Assembly: GCA_910574885.1 (NCBI GenBank)
Contig: CAJTDD010000005.1
Coordinates: 1-64,000 of the forward strand
Length of the DNA stretch: 64,000 nt
Direction: 5' to 3'
Source: Lachnospiraceae bacterium
GTDB taxonomy: Bacteria; Bacillota; Clostridia; Lachnospirales; Lachnospiraceae
The position numbers and the translations under genes are program-made. Positions 44,949 through 53,549 of this stretch are shown piece after piece (position 1 is the stretch's first letter; each line of letters begins with the position of its first letter). The notes under the pieces were generated by a model. It worked only from the letters and a program-made list of their open reading frames with translations, made no database searches and had not been told where the DNA came from.

Positions 44949-46182
44949 TCTGGGTCTCAAGGTATTAGCCTTTTTTAGCGCAGTTTTTATGTGGCTTGTT
45001 GTGGTTAATATCGATGATCCTGTAACAGAAAAGACATATACGGGAATTCCTGTGAGCGTGATTAACGAAGAGGTTGTGACGACGACGAACAGGACATACC
45101 AGATTGTGGATAATACGCAGGAGGTTATGGTGACGGTCAGCGCTAACCGTTCTGTTCTGAATAAGATCAGATCGGAGGACATTATAGCAGTTGCCGATAT
45201 GAAAGAGCTGAGTCTGGGTACACAGATTCCCATTGAGGTGTCCATACCAAGATATAAGTATGAGAAGGTATATACATCGCCGGTAAATCTTCAGGTTAAG
45301 ATTGAAGATGAGGCAAAGAATAATTTCCCAATTACACCGTCTACGATCGGAACGGTTCGGGAAGGCTATGTACTTGGAGATTTGAAGCCGAATCCGGAGA
45401 AGGTGACGCTGCGTGGTCCTAAGTCTGTAATTGACAGTATCAGCAGAGTTGTCGCAGAGGCAAATGTATCTGGGTTGTCAGAGAACGCAGATATAGAAGG
45501 AAGGCTGATTTTATATGATGTGAATAATAATGTGATTGACCAGACGCTTCTTGCCAATAATCTTGGTAAAGATGGGGTCAGCGTCCGAGTTACCCTGCAT
45601 CAGATTAGAAGCGTTCCGGTGAAACCAGATTCTTCTATGATTACGGCAGCAACAGGCTGTAAGGTGAGCAATGTTATGGTAGAGCCTAAGGAAGTCCGTG
45701 TGACGGGGGAAGAGGAGGATTTGGATAAGCTGGATGAGATTGAGATACCGGCAGAGGATCTGGCTATTTCCGACTTGACGGAGAGGACGGAGAGGATGGT
45801 TGACATATCTTCTTACCTTCCGGAAGGGGTGACGCTGGTGGACGAGAACGCCGGCAGCGTAGTGGTAACGATTCTAATCGAACAGCCGGGTGTAAAGAAT
45901 TACGAAGTTTCGACAAGTTCTATTACGGTAAATAATCTTGCGGAAGATTTGGAACTCAGTTATGGGTCTGTGGATTTGGAGATTCAGATCAGAGGTCCGG
46001 AGGAGATCCTGAAAGTATTTACGGTGGCAAAGAGGGTAAGCATCGACTTGAAGATTTATCAGTCGCCGGGAACTTATCTTGTTCCTGTGACAGTGGAGCT
46101 TCCGGATGGCTGTACACTGGTAGACAGTGATGAAGTGGAGATTATATTAGAGAAAAAGACGGAGTATGATCAAGAAGAATAA
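44926..46182 (+). CDS. cdaR: CdaR-like YbbR-domain regulator of CdaA
   Basis: This 418-residue protein has one N-terminal TM (LGLKVLAFFSAVFMWLVVVN) and about four extracellular YbbR repeats (about 35-410), each ending in VTV/EV-type strands (for example GYVLGDLKPNPEKVTLRGPK). CdaR modulates CdaA in Firmicutes. It overlaps cdaA; no glmM follows in this window. Confidence 0.9.
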   Translation: MRRRLTANLGLKVLAFFSAVFMWLVVVNIDDPVTEKTYTGIPVSVINEEVVTTTNRTYQIVDNTQEVMVTVSANRSVLNKIRSEDIIAVADMKELSLGTQIPIEVSIPRYKYEKVYTSPVNLQVKIEDEAKNNFPITPSTIGTVREGYVLGDLKPNPEKVTLRGPKSVIDSISRVVAEANVSGLSENADIEGRLILYDVNNNVIDQTLLANNLGKDGVSVRVTLHQIRSVPVKPDSSMITAATGCKVSNVMVEPKEVRVTGEEEDLDKLDEIEIPAEDLAISDLTERTERMVDISSYLPEGVTLVDENAGSVVVTILIEQPGVKNYEVSTSSITVNNLAEDLELSYGSVDLEIQIRGPEEILKVFTVAKRVSIDLKIYQSPGTYLVPVTVELPDGCTLVDSDEVEIILEKKTEYDQEE

Positions 46183-46194
46183 ACGGAGGAGACA

Positions 46195-46458
46195 ATGGTT
46201 AAGCAAAGAGTTACGATTACGAACCCAACCGGACTTCATCTAAGACCGGCAGGAATCTTCTGTAATACGGCAAGCAATTTTAAGTGTAAGGTTACATTTG
46301 AGTATGATAATACGATTGCCAATGCCAAGAGTGTGCTTAGCGTACTCGGCGCCTGTATCAAGAAGGGTGACGAGATAGAGCTGATCTGTGAGGGTGAGGG
46401 AGAAGAAGAGGCGTTAAAAGAGATGGTCGCCGCAATAGAAGGCGGACTTGGAGAGTAA
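46195..46458 (+). CDS. ptsH: HPr-family phosphocarrier protein
   Basis: This 87-residue protein carries the PTS phosphate on His15 (TGLHLRPAG) and has Ser46 (NAKSVLSVLG), the site HPr kinase uses for catabolite control. GGAGGAG precedes the ATG, 12 bases after cdaR. Being a second or dedicated HPr copy cannot be judged from here. Confidence 0.9.
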   Translation: MVKQRVTITNPTGLHLRPAGIFCNTASNFKCKVTFEYDNTIANAKSVLSVLGACIKKGDEIELICEGEGEEEALKEMVAAIEGGLGE

Positions 46459-46475
46459 GTATATTGCGGGAAAGA

Positions 46476-46516
46476 AAACAGGCAGATTGGGAATCATTCT
46501 CGATCTGCCTGTTTTT
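46476..46516. terminator. bidirectional terminator between ptsH and glgX
   Basis: AACAGGCAGAT pairs with ATCTGCCTGTT, with A- and T-runs on both sides. It serves both convergent genes. Confidence 0.85.
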
Positions 46517-46547
46517 GGGTGCATCCGGCCGATGGATGCACGTTCAT

Positions 46548-48683
46548 TTATTCGCCTAATACGACCATCAGACTCCGGGGACGTACGGTAATCCGATCGC
46601 TGTATAGATTATAGGCTTTCTGGCTTTCTTCCCAGGTATCTACAACCACTTTCCAACACATAGAAATTGGAAGTTCCGGCAGGAGCACTTCAACCTCTTC
46701 CCAGTAGGCGTTGGATGCAACATAGATGAACTGGGGACCAGAGCTTTTCTCCTGTCCTGTAAACATCACGCCAATGTATCTGTCATACCCTGCAAAATGC
46801 TCACACCAGGGGATGACTCCATGGAAGCTGACATCCGGGAATCCGTTTACCCCATTGCTTACATTGGTACGCAGTAACCTATGAGATTTGCGGAAACGTA
46901 TCATGTACTTGAAGAATTCAAAAATATCCCGATTTTTCTCCAATAATCGCCAGTCCAGCCAAGAAGTGATATTATCCTGGCAATAGGAATTGTTATTGCC
47001 GAACTGTGTATTACAGAATTCATCGCCGGCCAGAAACATGGGGATTCCGCGGCTGCACATTAGAATTGCGAAAGCATTGCGGATCATCCGTTTCCGGAGG
47101 GCAAGAACATCGGGATTATCGGTATCGCCTTCGGCCCCGCAGTTCCAGCTATGATTGTCGTTAGAACCATCGGTATTGTTCCATCCGTTTTTTTCATTGT
47201 GCTTTTCATTGTAGGAGTATAAATCATAAAGTGTAAACCCGTCATGACAGGTGATAAAATTCACGGAAGCATTTCCTCTGGTGTCAATTGCGTAGATGTC
47301 GTGGGAGCCGACGAGCCGCAGCGCTGCTGCCTGTGCCATGCCTTCGTCTCCTTTGAGGTATCTTCGCATATCGTCGCGGTATCTTCCGTTCCATTCTGCC
47401 CAGCGGTTCCAGGAGGGGAACGTACCCACCTGGTAGAGTCCGTCAGCATCCCATGCCTCGGCAATAAGTTTGACATCTCCAAGGATTGGGTCAAAGGCAA
47501 GAGCCTGCAGAAGCGGCGGCTTGTTCATTGGCGAGCCATCTTCGTTACGGCCCAGGATAGATGCAAGGTCGAAACGGAATCCGTTTACCCGGTAAGTGTT
47601 TACCCAGTAACGCAGGCAGTCCAGAATCATCTGGCGGACGATGGGATGGTTACAGTTAAGAGAGTTGCCGCATCCGCTGAAATTATAATAATATCCTTCT
47701 GGCGTCAGCAAGTAATAAATGTTGTTATCAAATCCTTTAAATGAAAAGAAAGGACCGTGTTCGTTGCCTTCCGCCGTGTGATTGAATACGACGTCCAGGT
47801 ATACTTCGATTCCGTGCTGGTTGAAGACCTGGATTAGATGTTTCAGCTCATTGCCTTCCCGGTTATGCTCCCGGTAGGAGGAATAACTGGTATTGGGCGC
47901 AAAGAAGCTGACAGTGTTATAGCCCCAGTAATTGTAGAGCTTTTCACCGTCTACTTCCCGATAGTCCTGCATCTCATCGAATTCAAAGATGGGCATTAAT
48001 TCTACGACGTTGACACCTAGTTCCAACAGATGAGGGAGTTTTTCCAGAAGGCCGTCGAAAGTCCCAGGGTGCAGCACGCCGGACGATTCATGTTTGGTAA
48101 ATCCCCGGACGTGGAGTTCGTATATAATCAAATCCTCCGTAGGAAGCAGAGGCGGCGCAATACTTCCCCAGTCGAAATCGTCTTTTACCACCCGAGCCTT
48201 GTAGTGCTGTCCACGGGGAGCAGAGTCGCCCCACTGGCTCTGACCGGAAACGGCACGGGCATATGGATCCAAAAGATATTTATTTTTATTAAAGATCAAT
48301 CCTTTCTCCGGCTCGTAAGGTCCGTCTACCCGGTAGGCGTACTCAAAGTCCTCTATGTTCAGTTTGAACACGATCATGGAGTAGACGTTGCCGATTCGGT
48401 AGTGATTCGGGAATGGAAGGACGGCGAAGGGTTCTTCCGCTGCTCTGTGAAAAAGCAGTAATTCAATCGATGTGGCTCCATGGGAATATACTGTGAAATT
48501 AACGCCGCCGGGTATGGCTGTCGCACCGTTGATTTCGTAGAATCCCGGTCGTACTTCAAAACCGCAGATATAGTCCATGGGGACAAGATGGATAGTACGG
48601 GGCAGACCGAAATTCGTAGCTTTGTCCGAAGCAGGTTCTTGCGGCGCCATGTGTGTACTGGTGATTGGTTCACTATTGCTCAT
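46548..48683 (-). CDS. glgX: glycogen debranching enzyme / isoamylase-type GH13
   Basis: This 711-residue enzyme cuts alpha-1,6 branches. It has a CBM48 start (about 45-175) and a GH13 barrel with VVFNHTAEG, the nucleophile in FRFDLAS (about Asp369), the acid in IAEAWDADG (about Glu407) and CHDGFTLYD. The C-terminal beta domain is about 610-710. GlgX/TreX family; exact substrate (glycogen or exogenous starch) open. AAGGAGG lies 7 bases before the minus-strand ATG. Confidence 0.88.
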   Translation of the reverse strand: MSNSEPITSTHMAPQEPASDKATNFGLPRTIHLVPMDYICGFEVRPGFYEINGATAIPGGVNFTVYSHGATSIELLLFHRAAEEPFAVLPFPNHYRIGNVYSMIVFKLNIEDFEYAYRVDGPYEPEKGLIFNKNKYLLDPYARAVSGQSQWGDSAPRGQHYKARVVKDDFDWGSIAPPLLPTEDLIIYELHVRGFTKHESSGVLHPGTFDGLLEKLPHLLELGVNVVELMPIFEFDEMQDYREVDGEKLYNYWGYNTVSFFAPNTSYSSYREHNREGNELKHLIQVFNQHGIEVYLDVVFNHTAEGNEHGPFFSFKGFDNNIYYLLTPEGYYYNFSGCGNSLNCNHPIVRQMILDCLRYWVNTYRVNGFRFDLASILGRNEDGSPMNKPPLLQALAFDPILGDVKLIAEAWDADGLYQVGTFPSWNRWAEWNGRYRDDMRRYLKGDEGMAQAAALRLVGSHDIYAIDTRGNASVNFITCHDGFTLYDLYSYNEKHNEKNGWNNTDGSNDNHSWNCGAEGDTDNPDVLALRKRMIRNAFAILMCSRGIPMFLAGDEFCNTQFGNNNSYCQDNITSWLDWRLLEKNRDIFEFFKYMIRFRKSHRLLRTNVSNGVNGFPDVSFHGVIPWCEHFAGYDRYIGVMFTGQEKSSGPQFIYVASNAYWEEVEVLLPELPISMCWKVVVDTWEESQKAYNLYSDRITVRPRSLMVVLGE

Positions 48684-48827
48684 ATCATGCCTCCTTGTAT
48701 GCTTGTGGGGAACTTAACGACCATCTGCACAAATGGCGCAGAATCAAAGTTCAGTTCCTGTACTTCTACATATCATATATCGGCTGTTTTTTTAGAAATC
48801 ATTAGGACAGCTTTCTTGTTATAGCAT

Positions 48828-48856
48828 TTGACAAGAAAAAAAGGATGCGGTAGACT
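48828..48856 (+). promoter_or_regulatory. candidate promoter of the GH5 gene
   Basis: TTGACA, 17-bp spacer, TAGACT, 25 bases before the ATG. Confidence 0.55.
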
Positions 48857-48881
48857 ATACCTTAGAAAGCAGGTGTGATAG

Positions 48882-50378
48882 ATGAGAAGAAAAAGAATAC
48901 TCGCTGTGCTATGTGTGATGTTCCTTTTGGCGATTCCAATCTGCATGGCAGGATGCGGCGCCAAGAAGGAGGAAAGTGTGCCAAAGAAGCAGGAGGAGAA
49001 GGAAAGCGGAAAGGCAAAGGATATTCAGGAGGAAGAGAAGGAACCAGAGCAGGAAGTCCCGGTAGAGAACAAGATTGCGGCTCCCTCCGTAACCGGGGCG
49101 CTCCATGTAGAAGGAACCAAACTCTGCGGCAGCAACGGGGAACCGGTGCAGCTTAGGGGAATCAGTACGCATGGTATGGCGTGGTTTCCAGACTATATCA
49201 ATGCAGAGTGTTTTGCCCAGCTGCATAATGAATGGAAGGCAAATGTAATGCGCCTGGCCATGTATACGGCTGAATCCGGCGGGTACTGTACGGACGGCGA
49301 CAAGGAATATTTAAAAGGGCTGATCCGGGACGGAGTGGAATACGCCACACAGCAGGATATGTATGTGATTATTGACTGGCACATTTTATCGGACAATAAC
49401 CCCAATATCCATCTGGAGGAAGCAAAGGCTTTTTTTGCAGAGATATCTGCGAAATATGCAGATGCAGACAATGTACTGTATGAAATCTGTAATGAGCCCA
49501 ACGGAGGCACGGCATGGGGCGACATTAAGTCTTATGCTCAGGAGGTCATTCCAGTGATTCGTGCAAATGACGAGGAGGCTGTCATTATCGTAGGGACACC
49601 CAACTGGTCCCAGTTCGTGGACCAGGCGGCGGCAGATCCGATCACGGAGTATGAGAATTTGATGTATACCCTTCATTTCTATGCGGCGACCCACAAGGAT
49701 GATCTGCGGGGTAAGATGGCAGGCGCCATTGACGCAGGGCTGCCGATTTTCGTGACGGAGTACGGAATCTGTGATGCAAGCGGGAACGGAGCCATTGACA
49801 CGGGACAGGCGAACCAGTGGGTGGATTTGATGGATCAGTATGGGGTCAGCTATGTGGCTTGGAACCTGTCCAATAAGGATGAGAGTTCGGCGATGTTTTT
49901 AAGTTCCTGCACCAAGACCAGTGGATTTACGGAAGAGGATTTAAGCGAAACAGGGAAATGGCTGTACCAGATGCTGACGACAAGGCAGGGAGGAGCCGTG
50001 GCAGAGCAGTCGGAAAATGAGGCGGTGCAGAAAGAGACGGCGCAGGACGGCTCAAACTCTCCGGAAGACAGCAAAGACGGTCAGACGTTGGTGTGCGGAG
50101 ACATCGAAGTTTTCATGTACCTGAAAAATAGTTGGGAGGAAGAGGGGAAACCTGTACGCCAGTACGAGCTTACGGTAAAGAATACTTCAGACCAGCAATG
50201 TACAAATTGGGCGGTGGATATTCCCTTTGAGGAGAAGATTGTGTTGACAGACGGTTGGAACGGGGATTATTCCGTACAGGACCAGACGGTACATATCACC
50301 TCTAAGGAATATAACGGGACAATCCCCGCCGGAGGAGAGATTGGGGACGTCGGTTTTATCGTGAAAACCGGGGACTGA
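48882..50378 (+). CDS. GH5 cellulase-like lipoprotein with CBM2-like tail
   Basis: This 498-residue protein has a lipoprotein signal (CMAGC, Cys at about 25) and a charged linker. Its GH5 catalytic domain (about 65-365) has the acid in YEICNEPNG (about Glu205) and the nucleophile in FVTEYG (about Glu293). The C-terminal 90 residues resemble a CBM2-type fold (about 405-498; YELTVKNTSDQQCTNWAVDI, WNGDY, YNGTIPAGGEIGDVGF). The start QLRGISTHG is typical of GH5_2. It should act outside, anchored to the membrane, on cellulose or beta-glucan. Confidence 0.85.
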   Translation: MRRKRILAVLCVMFLLAIPICMAGCGAKKEESVPKKQEEKESGKAKDIQEEEKEPEQEVPVENKIAAPSVTGALHVEGTKLCGSNGEPVQLRGISTHGMAWFPDYINAECFAQLHNEWKANVMRLAMYTAESGGYCTDGDKEYLKGLIRDGVEYATQQDMYVIIDWHILSDNNPNIHLEEAKAFFAEISAKYADADNVLYEICNEPNGGTAWGDIKSYAQEVIPVIRANDEEAVIIVGTPNWSQFVDQAAADPITEYENLMYTLHFYAATHKDDLRGKMAGAIDAGLPIFVTEYGICDASGNGAIDTGQANQWVDLMDQYGVSYVAWNLSNKDESSAMFLSSCTKTSGFTEEDLSETGKWLYQMLTTRQGGAVAEQSENEAVQKETAQDGSNSPEDSKDGQTLVCGDIEVFMYLKNSWEEEGKPVRQYELTVKNTSDQQCTNWAVDIPFEEKIVLTDGWNGDYSVQDQTVHITSKEYNGTIPAGGEIGDVGFIVKTGD

Positions 50379-50389
50379 AAAGTCCCCGG
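50368..50389 (+). other. hairpin over the GH5 stop codon
   Basis: CCGGGGACT pairs with AGTCCCCGG, loop GAAA; no T-run follows. It may stabilise the 3' end. Confidence 0.5.
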
Positions 50390-50489
50390 GAAGCCGCGGA
50401 AACAGGGGGTTAAGGAGCCATTGGAAAGCTGTGGAGATGGGCGTCTGAAGCTTTCTTTGAAAAAAATAGAAAAAATTTGAAAAAACATG

Positions 50490-50518
50490 TTGACAAAAGC
50501 AAATCTATATAGTAATAT
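50490..50518 (+). promoter_or_regulatory. promoter of tRNA-Gly
   Basis: TTGACA, 17-bp spacer, TAATAT, 33 bases before the tRNA. Confidence 0.6.
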
Positions 50519-50551
50519 ATGTATTGTCCTGAGGGACACAAAACAAAATAA

Positions 50552-50624
50552 GCGACAGTGGCTCAGTTGGTAGAGTACGACCTTGCCAAGGTCGGGGTCG
50601 CGGGTTCGAACCCCGTCTGTCGCT
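50552..50624 (+). tRNA. tRNA-Gly (anticodon GCC)
   Basis: 73 bases fold into a full cloverleaf: acceptor GCGACAG/CTGTCGC, D arm GCTC..GAGT, anticodon stem CGACC/GGTCG with loop TTGCCAA (anticodon GCC), T arm GCGGG/CCCGT around TTCGAAC. The discriminator is T; CCA is not encoded. A strong terminator follows. Confidence 0.95.
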
Positions 50625-50633
50625 CTTAGAAAG

Positions 50634-50670
50634 AATCGGATAAGTGAGTATATCATTTATCCGATTTTTT
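50634..50670 (+). terminator. terminator after tRNA-Gly
   Basis: AATCGGATAA pairs with TTATCCGATT, followed by TTTT. Confidence 0.9.
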
Positions 50671-50756
50671 TCGGTTGTTTTCTTGTTCAAAAAGTGATAT
50701 CCTTAACTTAGAGTGAATCTGCAAAAGATATTAGAGTTCAGAAAGGAGAATGCCAT

Positions 50757-51557
50757 ATGGGATTTTTAACAGGAAAGACAGCAATTATTACAGGAGGAGG
50801 ACGTTCGGTCTTGAGTGACGGCAGATGCGGTTCCATCGGCTATGGGATTGCGACTGCATATGCGAAGGAAGGCGCGAACCTTGTAATTACGGGGCGGAAC
50901 GTCAAGAAGCTTGAGGATGCGAAGGAAGAGCTGGAGCGGTTATACGGGATTAAAGTCCTGGCTGTTCAGGCGGATGTTTCGGCAGGGGCTGACAATGAGA
51001 CGGTAGTCGGCAATGTTGTAAAGCAGGCGATGGATACATTCGGAAGGATTGACGTGCTGATTAATAATGCGCAGGCGTCCGCATCCGGCGTTACGTTGGA
51101 AGACCATACCACGGAGCAGTTTGACCTTGCGGTCTATTCCGGGCTATATGCCACCTTCTACTATATGAAGGCGTGCCATCCGCACCTGAAGGAGACGAAG
51201 GGGACGGTCATCAATTTTGCTTCCGGCGCAGGCCTGTTCGGTAATTTCGGGCAGTGTGCTTATGCGGCGGCAAAGGAAGGAGTGCGCGGCCTGACCCGTG
51301 TTGCGGCGACAGAGTGGGGGAAGGACGGCGTCAATGTGAATATCATCTGTCCGCTTGCATGGACGGCACAGCTTGAGAATTTTGAGAAGGCATATCCGGA
51401 TGCATTTAAGCAGAATGTGAAGATGCCGCCGGCAGGCCATTACGGAGATGCGGAGCTGGAGATTGGACGTGTCTGCGTACAGCTTGCATCACCGGACTTC
51501 AAGTATATGAGCGGTGAGACGATTACTCTGGAAGGCGGTATGGGACAAAGGCCGTAA
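50757..51557 (+). CDS. SDR oxidoreductase, candidate 12-alpha-hydroxysteroid dehydrogenase
   Basis: This 266-residue short-chain dehydrogenase has the Gly-rich NAD(P) loop ITGGGRS...GSIGYGIA (with about seven extra residues), the modified NNAQASASG box, catalytic Ser in NFASGAG, and Tyr169-x-x-x-Lys173 (YAAAKEG). From memory the closest pattern is clostridial 12-alpha-HSDH (shared YSGLYATFYYM, CPLAWTAQLENF-like, FKYMSGETITLEGGMGQRP). Such enzymes oxidise the 12-hydroxyl of cholate-type bile acids. Substrate remains an inference. The MATE transporter starts 8 bases later. Confidence 0.75.
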   Translation: MGFLTGKTAIITGGGRSVLSDGRCGSIGYGIATAYAKEGANLVITGRNVKKLEDAKEELERLYGIKVLAVQADVSAGADNETVVGNVVKQAMDTFGRIDVLINNAQASASGVTLEDHTTEQFDLAVYSGLYATFYYMKACHPHLKETKGTVINFASGAGLFGNFGQCAYAAAKEGVRGLTRVAATEWGKDGVNVNIICPLAWTAQLENFEKAYPDAFKQNVKMPPAGHYGDAELEIGRVCVQLASPDFKYMSGETITLEGGMGQRP

Positions 51558-51565
51558 GACAGGAT

Positions 51566-52960
51566 ATGAGTGAGAGAATGAATGAGAGTGGGGTATTGGA
51601 AAATCCCCTGGCAGTGGAGAAGATCGGAAAGCTGATTGCTCGGTTTGCCATACCTGCGATTATCAGTATGCTGGTGAGTTCTCTGTACAATATCGTAGAC
51701 CAGATTTTTATCGGGCAGGGCGTAGGCATGCTTGGCAACGCGGCCACGAATATTGCTTTCCCTGTGTCTATTATCTGTACGGCGACGGCGCTTTTGCTGG
51801 GGATCGGCAGCTCCTCGAATTTTAATCTGGAATCGGGAGCGGGAAACAAAGAGAAGGCAAGCAGAATCGTTGGGACCGGTTTGGCAATGCTTGTAATCTG
51901 CGGAATTGTGATTGCGGGCGTGGTGCTGTTGTTCCTGGATCCCTTGCTTGAGCTGTTCGGGGTCACTCCGGAGGTTCTGCCTTTTGCTCAGGATTATACG
52001 GGAATCACGGCTTTCGGGATTCCCTTTCTGATTCTGACCACAGGCGGAAACCATCTGATTCGTGCGGACAGAAGCCCGACTTACTCTATGGCGTGTATGC
52101 TGACAGGGGCGATTATAAATACGGTTCTGGACCCGCTGTTTATTTTTGGTTTCCATCTGGGAATCAAGGGCGCCGCGTGGGCCACCGTAATCGGACAGGT
52201 GGTGTCCGGGTTTCTGGTTATTTTATATTTTACCAGATTCCGTAAGATGGAATTGTCTTTGGATATGCTGAGGCCGAGAGGTACATGTCTGAAAGCGATT
52301 GCATCGCTTGGGATGGCGGCTTGTATCAATCAGATTGCCATGGCTGTGGTGCAGATTACGATGAATAATACGTTGAGGCATTATGGGGCTTCTTCTGTGT
52401 ATGGGACGGATATCCCGCTGGCCTGTGTCGGGGTTATTTCCAAAGTCAATATGGTATTTATGGCAATCTGCATCGGGATTTCCCAGGGATGCCAGCCGAT
52501 TTGGGGATTTAACTATGGGGCAGGAAGATACGGGAGAGTGCGGGAAACATATGTCAAGGCCTTTCGAGTTTCCCTGATTGTTGGAATCCTGTTCTTCTGT
52601 TGTTTCCAGCTCTTTCCGCGTCAGCTCGTGGGGATTTTCGGGACAGGAAGTGAAGAATATTTTCAGTTTGCCGAGAGGTATTTCCGGATTTTCATGATGT
52701 TGACCTTTATCAATGGAATCCAGCCCATGTCTTCCGGGTTCTTTACGTCGATTGGGAAGGCGAAGCTTGGTATTGTGGTGTCGCTGACTAGACAGGTGAT
52801 TTTTCTGCTTCCGCTGATTGTGATTTTTCCGCTGTTTATGGGAATCGACGGGGTCATGTATGCGGGACCGATTGCGGACGGCGCGGCAGCGTTTGCGGCA
52901 TTGACGTGCGCAGTCAGGGAGTTAAGGAAGATAAGGCTTCTGGAAGAGGCTGCCGGATAG
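51566..52960 (+). CDS. MATE family efflux transporter
   Basis: This 464-residue protein has about 12 TM segments in two repeated halves (IARFAIPAIISMLVSSLYNI and AIASLGMAACINQIAMAVVQ as equivalent starts), and MATE motifs QIFIGQGVGMLGNAA and SQGCQPIWGFNYGAG. It exports drugs or cationic compounds using Na+ or H+. Placed between an SDR enzyme and a MarR regulator, it may clear a substrate related to one of them. Confidence 0.9.
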   Translation: MSERMNESGVLENPLAVEKIGKLIARFAIPAIISMLVSSLYNIVDQIFIGQGVGMLGNAATNIAFPVSIICTATALLLGIGSSSNFNLESGAGNKEKASRIVGTGLAMLVICGIVIAGVVLLFLDPLLELFGVTPEVLPFAQDYTGITAFGIPFLILTTGGNHLIRADRSPTYSMACMLTGAIINTVLDPLFIFGFHLGIKGAAWATVIGQVVSGFLVILYFTRFRKMELSLDMLRPRGTCLKAIASLGMAACINQIAMAVVQITMNNTLRHYGASSVYGTDIPLACVGVISKVNMVFMAICIGISQGCQPIWGFNYGAGRYGRVRETYVKAFRVSLIVGILFFCCFQLFPRQLVGIFGTGSEEYFQFAERYFRIFMMLTFINGIQPMSSGFFTSIGKAKLGIVVSLTRQVIFLLPLIVIFPLFMGIDGVMYAGPIADGAAAFAALTCAVRELRKIRLLEEAAG

Positions 52961-52987
52961 GGAGTAAAGACGCAGGGGGACGAAGAG

Positions 52988-53419
52988 ATGAAGGAACGGA
53001 TGCCGATTGGCTTCATGTTCAAGCAGATTAATACAATCTATGAGAAGGATTTTAACCAGCTTCTTAAAACAATCGGAATTACTGCGTCCCAGTGTGCTGT
53101 TCTGGATTATCTGTTCCGCAGCAGTGAAGAATCCGTGAACCAGAGAGATATCGAGAAGGCGTTGAGCTTACGGAACCCCACTGTGACAGGTCTGTTAAAG
53201 CGTCTGGACGAGAAGGGGTACATCCTTTCTGTGCCCAGTGATCGGGATAAGCGGTGCAACAATATTTACCTGACGGAGAAAGCCTATGATATCCGGAGAC
53301 GGATGGAGGCGGACCGGAAGAAGATTGATAAGAAGTTTACGATTGGAATGAATAAAAAAGAGAAGGCAGCATTGGAGAAAATGCTGGAAAAGGTATTGTA
53401 TAACATAGCTGAGCCATAA
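52988..53419 (+). CDS. MarR-family regulator
   Basis: This 143-residue winged-helix regulator has the HTH VNQRDIEKALSLRNPTVTGL and a wing ending SVPSDRDKRCNNIYLT. MarR proteins usually repress adjacent efflux genes and release DNA on binding a phenolic or steroid-like ligand; here the MATE gene is the likely target. The gene ends in a terminator. Confidence 0.9.
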   Translation: MKERMPIGFMFKQINTIYEKDFNQLLKTIGITASQCAVLDYLFRSSEESVNQRDIEKALSLRNPTVTGLLKRLDEKGYILSVPSDRDKRCNNIYLTEKAYDIRRRMEADRKKIDKKFTIGMNKKEKAALEKMLEKVLYNIAEP

Positions 53420-53436
53420 ATGGTTCGGCTATTTTT
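53406..53436 (+). terminator. terminator of the SDR-MATE-MarR cluster
   Basis: TAGCTGAGCC pairs with GGTTCGGCTA, followed by TTTTT; the stem includes the marR stop. Confidence 0.75.
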
Positions 53437-53480
53437 CTGCATAAATTTGTATCATTGAGAAAATCCTATCAGTTAGATAC

Positions 53481-53510
53481 TTGTTAGGTTGTTTCTTTGT
53501 GTGATATAAT
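53481..53510 (+). promoter_or_regulatory. candidate promoter of the DUF3793 gene
   Basis: TTGTTA, 18-bp spacer, TATAAT. Confidence 0.45.
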
Positions 53511-53519
53511 ATATGAAAA

Positions 53520-53534
53520 TGATAATTAATATCA
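53520..53534. promoter_or_regulatory. possible Fur box
   Basis: TGATAATTAATATCA is close to the 7-1-7 Fur palindrome TGATAATnATTATCA (two mismatches). It sits just after the -10 and 15 bases before the DUF3793 gene start. DUF3793 genes tend to lie in iron-related contexts in Clostridia, from memory. Confidence 0.35.
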
Positions 53535-53549
53535 AAATAAGGAGAGAAT

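Noticed and set aside
47244..47744. Frame opposite the glycogen debranching gene
   Set aside because: The minus-strand enzyme here has all catalytic motifs; the plus frame has no recognisable protein.
50552..50624. tRNA-Gly as integration site of the element
   Set aside because: It lies 17 kb inside ordinary chromosome, with an intact gene and no recombinase beside it.
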